64,000 nt of DNA from an uncultured Lachnospiraceae bacterium (GTDB taxonomy: Bacteria > Bacillota > Clostridia > Lachnospirales > Lachnospiraceae), in contig CAKRMH010000006.1 of NCBI GenBank assembly GCA_934364805.1, forward strand, positions 62,001 to 126,000, written 5' to 3'. Position 1 is the stretch's first letter. Each line of letters starts with the position of its first letter. A program made the translations under genes and the position numbers. Of the stretch, positions 63,076-64,000 are shown one piece after another. The notes beneath the pieces were generated by a model that worked only from the letters and a program-made list of their open reading frames with translations, ran no database searches and was not told the origin of the DNA.

Positions 63076-64000
63076 TTATTTCTCTTCCCAATATACTTCA
63101 ATCTGGTCTCCGTTATGAAGTGCCGCCATATATGGAGCTTCCGCACCATTCAGCCTGGTGACTATGGCTCTTCCTCTTCCGTCATTCAGATTAAAATCTA
63201 TTTTATCAAATATATCTACAAAAATATAGGATTCTTTTCCGGTCATCTGAACCGGCTCATGATTTACATACACGGTAATGTCATCCGAAGCTGGCCAAAC
63301 ATCTGCATCTATGTCTTTTGCGTTCTCTGCTTTGGCAGGGGTTTCATGCTCTCCAAATTCAGCTTCAAGGCGCTGCAGTTCCGCTTCCATCGCATGATTG
63401 ACATCTGGCTCTGCGGTATCGGTTTTATCCTTTTCTGCCTCCTGTACCGTGTCATGATCCTCCTGTTCGGTATCTTCCAAAACCACTTCCTGTTCTTCCT
63501 GCACCGGTTCTTCATCCACATAAATATCTTCCGAATAGGTGCGCCCATAAGATAAAACCGTCCAGTCGATGGAAAAATTCTCATATACAAGAGAATTCAT
63601 ATCTGCCACACGGTTATTCACAAGAATCTGATAATCCTGATTTACTTCAATATCCATAAATTCAGCTACCTGTTCTACCGTATAAAAGCTTCGTGTTTCA
63701 ATCTGGTCACCCTCTTGAATCTCATACGATTCCGGCTCCAGATTGCCATTGACTTCCACAAATTTCGGACAAATAATATGTTTTCCATTTACGGTAAAAG
63801 CAATGGTAGACGAGGTATATTCTTCTAACTGGCTGATCTTATAGCTTGCAGCATCTCCTGCCGTCGAAGGCTCGATCGTAACCTCACAATTCGGTTCAAG
63901 CTTGGTATTGATATTCGCCGGTCTTCCATTCATTGTCACAATGGCCGGCTCTCCTGCTTCGCCTCTGACGATTCTGGCATTTCCGTTTACCATAAAATTA
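63076..64000 (-). CDS. C-terminal part of a larger protein, possibly FtsA-domain cell-division type
   Basis: 308 codons visible; the frame stays open to base 64000, so the N-terminal part lies outside the window. The visible part looks like several small beta-rich modules (FTVNGKHIICPKFVEVNG, EIQEGDQIETR, ILVNNRVADM), an acidic Glu/Gln linker (about visible residues 170-215), and a final ubiquitin/beta-grasp-like module (VYVNHEPVQMTGK, RLNGAEAPYMAALHNGDQIEVYW). From memory, Lachnospiraceae encode an FtsA-like ATPase with a tail of this sort next to the YycJ-like gene; the ATPase part is not visible here, so this stays tentative. Confidence 0.5.
   Translation of the reverse strand, partial: NFMVNGNARIVRGEAGEPAIVTMNGRPANINTKLEPNCEVTIEPSTAGDAASYKISQLEEYTSSTIAFTVNGKHIICPKFVEVNGNLEPESYEIQEGDQIETRSFYTVEQVAEFMDIEVNQDYQILVNNRVADMNSLVYENFSIDWTVLSYGRTYSEDIYVDEEPVQEEQEVVLEDTEQEDHDTVQEAEKDKTDTAEPDVNHAMEAELQRLEAEFGEHETPAKAENAKDIDADVWPASDDITVYVNHEPVQMTGKESYIFVDIFDKIDFNLNDGRGRAIVTRLNGAEAPYMAALHNGDQIEVYWEEK

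Noticed and set aside
1..64000. CRISPR arrays, tRNA/rRNA genes, insertion sequences
   Set aside because: No regularly spaced repeats, cloverleaf-like conserved sequences or transposase-like frames were recognised on either strand by eye; short elements could still be missed.

Overview
The window looks like chromosomal DNA of a gut-type Lachnospiraceae/Clostridia species (low-GC Firmicutes). The evidence is AddAB instead of RecBCD, a CIRCE element, a WalRK-like two-component system, GerMN lipoproteins, DUF3793 next to flavodoxin, a giant BadF-type activase, a PdxST/MocR pair and consensus sigma-A promoters with strong Shine-Dalgarno sites. Most genes lie on the minus strand. I saw no tRNA, rRNA, CRISPR array, insertion sequence or prophage. 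The genus cannot be fixed from the sequence alone.

Layout, left to right. 1-7.3 kb: the 5' part of nadB behind a consensus promoter carrying an NiaR-like palindrome, then an operon read leftward as comEA, walR-like, walK-like, GerMN lipoprotein, comEC. This puts DNA-uptake genes and a cell-envelope two-component system on one transcript. 7.4-12.6 kb: arginine synthesis, with argC-GNAT-argB-argD leftward and argG rightward from a shared 342-bp control region with ArgR-like boxes; argJ is absent from the cluster. 12.6-21.6 kb: an ABC exporter pair, a GH25 lysozyme, a DUF2225 protein, glnS, an orphan BMP-type binding protein and a rhomboid-like membrane protein with a zinc ribbon. 21.8-26.1 kb: a 1424-residue protein with two BadF-type activase domains and a dehydratase-like tail.

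26.2-27.4 kb: flavodoxin and DUF3793 under an 18-bp operator (AGTTAG-N6-CTAACT). The same operator recurs at the promoter of a cysteine-rich, histidine-poor Fur-family gene at 41.6-42.0 kb. 27.5-36.1 kb: a collinear catabolic-looking cluster (TIM-barrel isomerase/dehydratase-like protein, Old-Yellow-Enzyme reductase, YdiB-type shikimate/quinate dehydrogenase, YdiM/YdiN-type MFS carrier, a second permease) beside two LysR regulators. It is the best candidate here for an undescribed pathway, probably for shikimate, quinate or a relative.

36.1-39.1 kb: pdxR-like regulator divergent from pdxST (PLP synthesis). 39.2-44.9 kb: a c-di-GMP phosphodiesterase with a degenerate GGDEF domain, the Fur-family gene, a hotdog thioesterase and CIRCE-controlled htpG. 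45-58.3 kb: one eleven-gene leftward run, nth-lrgA-lrgB-CMP kinase-like-addB-addA-maf-small acidic protein-FAD dehydrogenase-PrsA-like lipoprotein-PAP2, joining DNA repair, nucleotide-pool cleaning and envelope functions. 58.4-60.4 kb: the last two purine steps as separate proteins (stand-alone AICAR transformylase and a PurO-type IMP cyclohydrolase). 60.5-64 kb: DUF711 and ACT partner proteins, a WalJ/YycJ-like metallo-hydrolase, and the 3' end of a larger protein that runs off the window.
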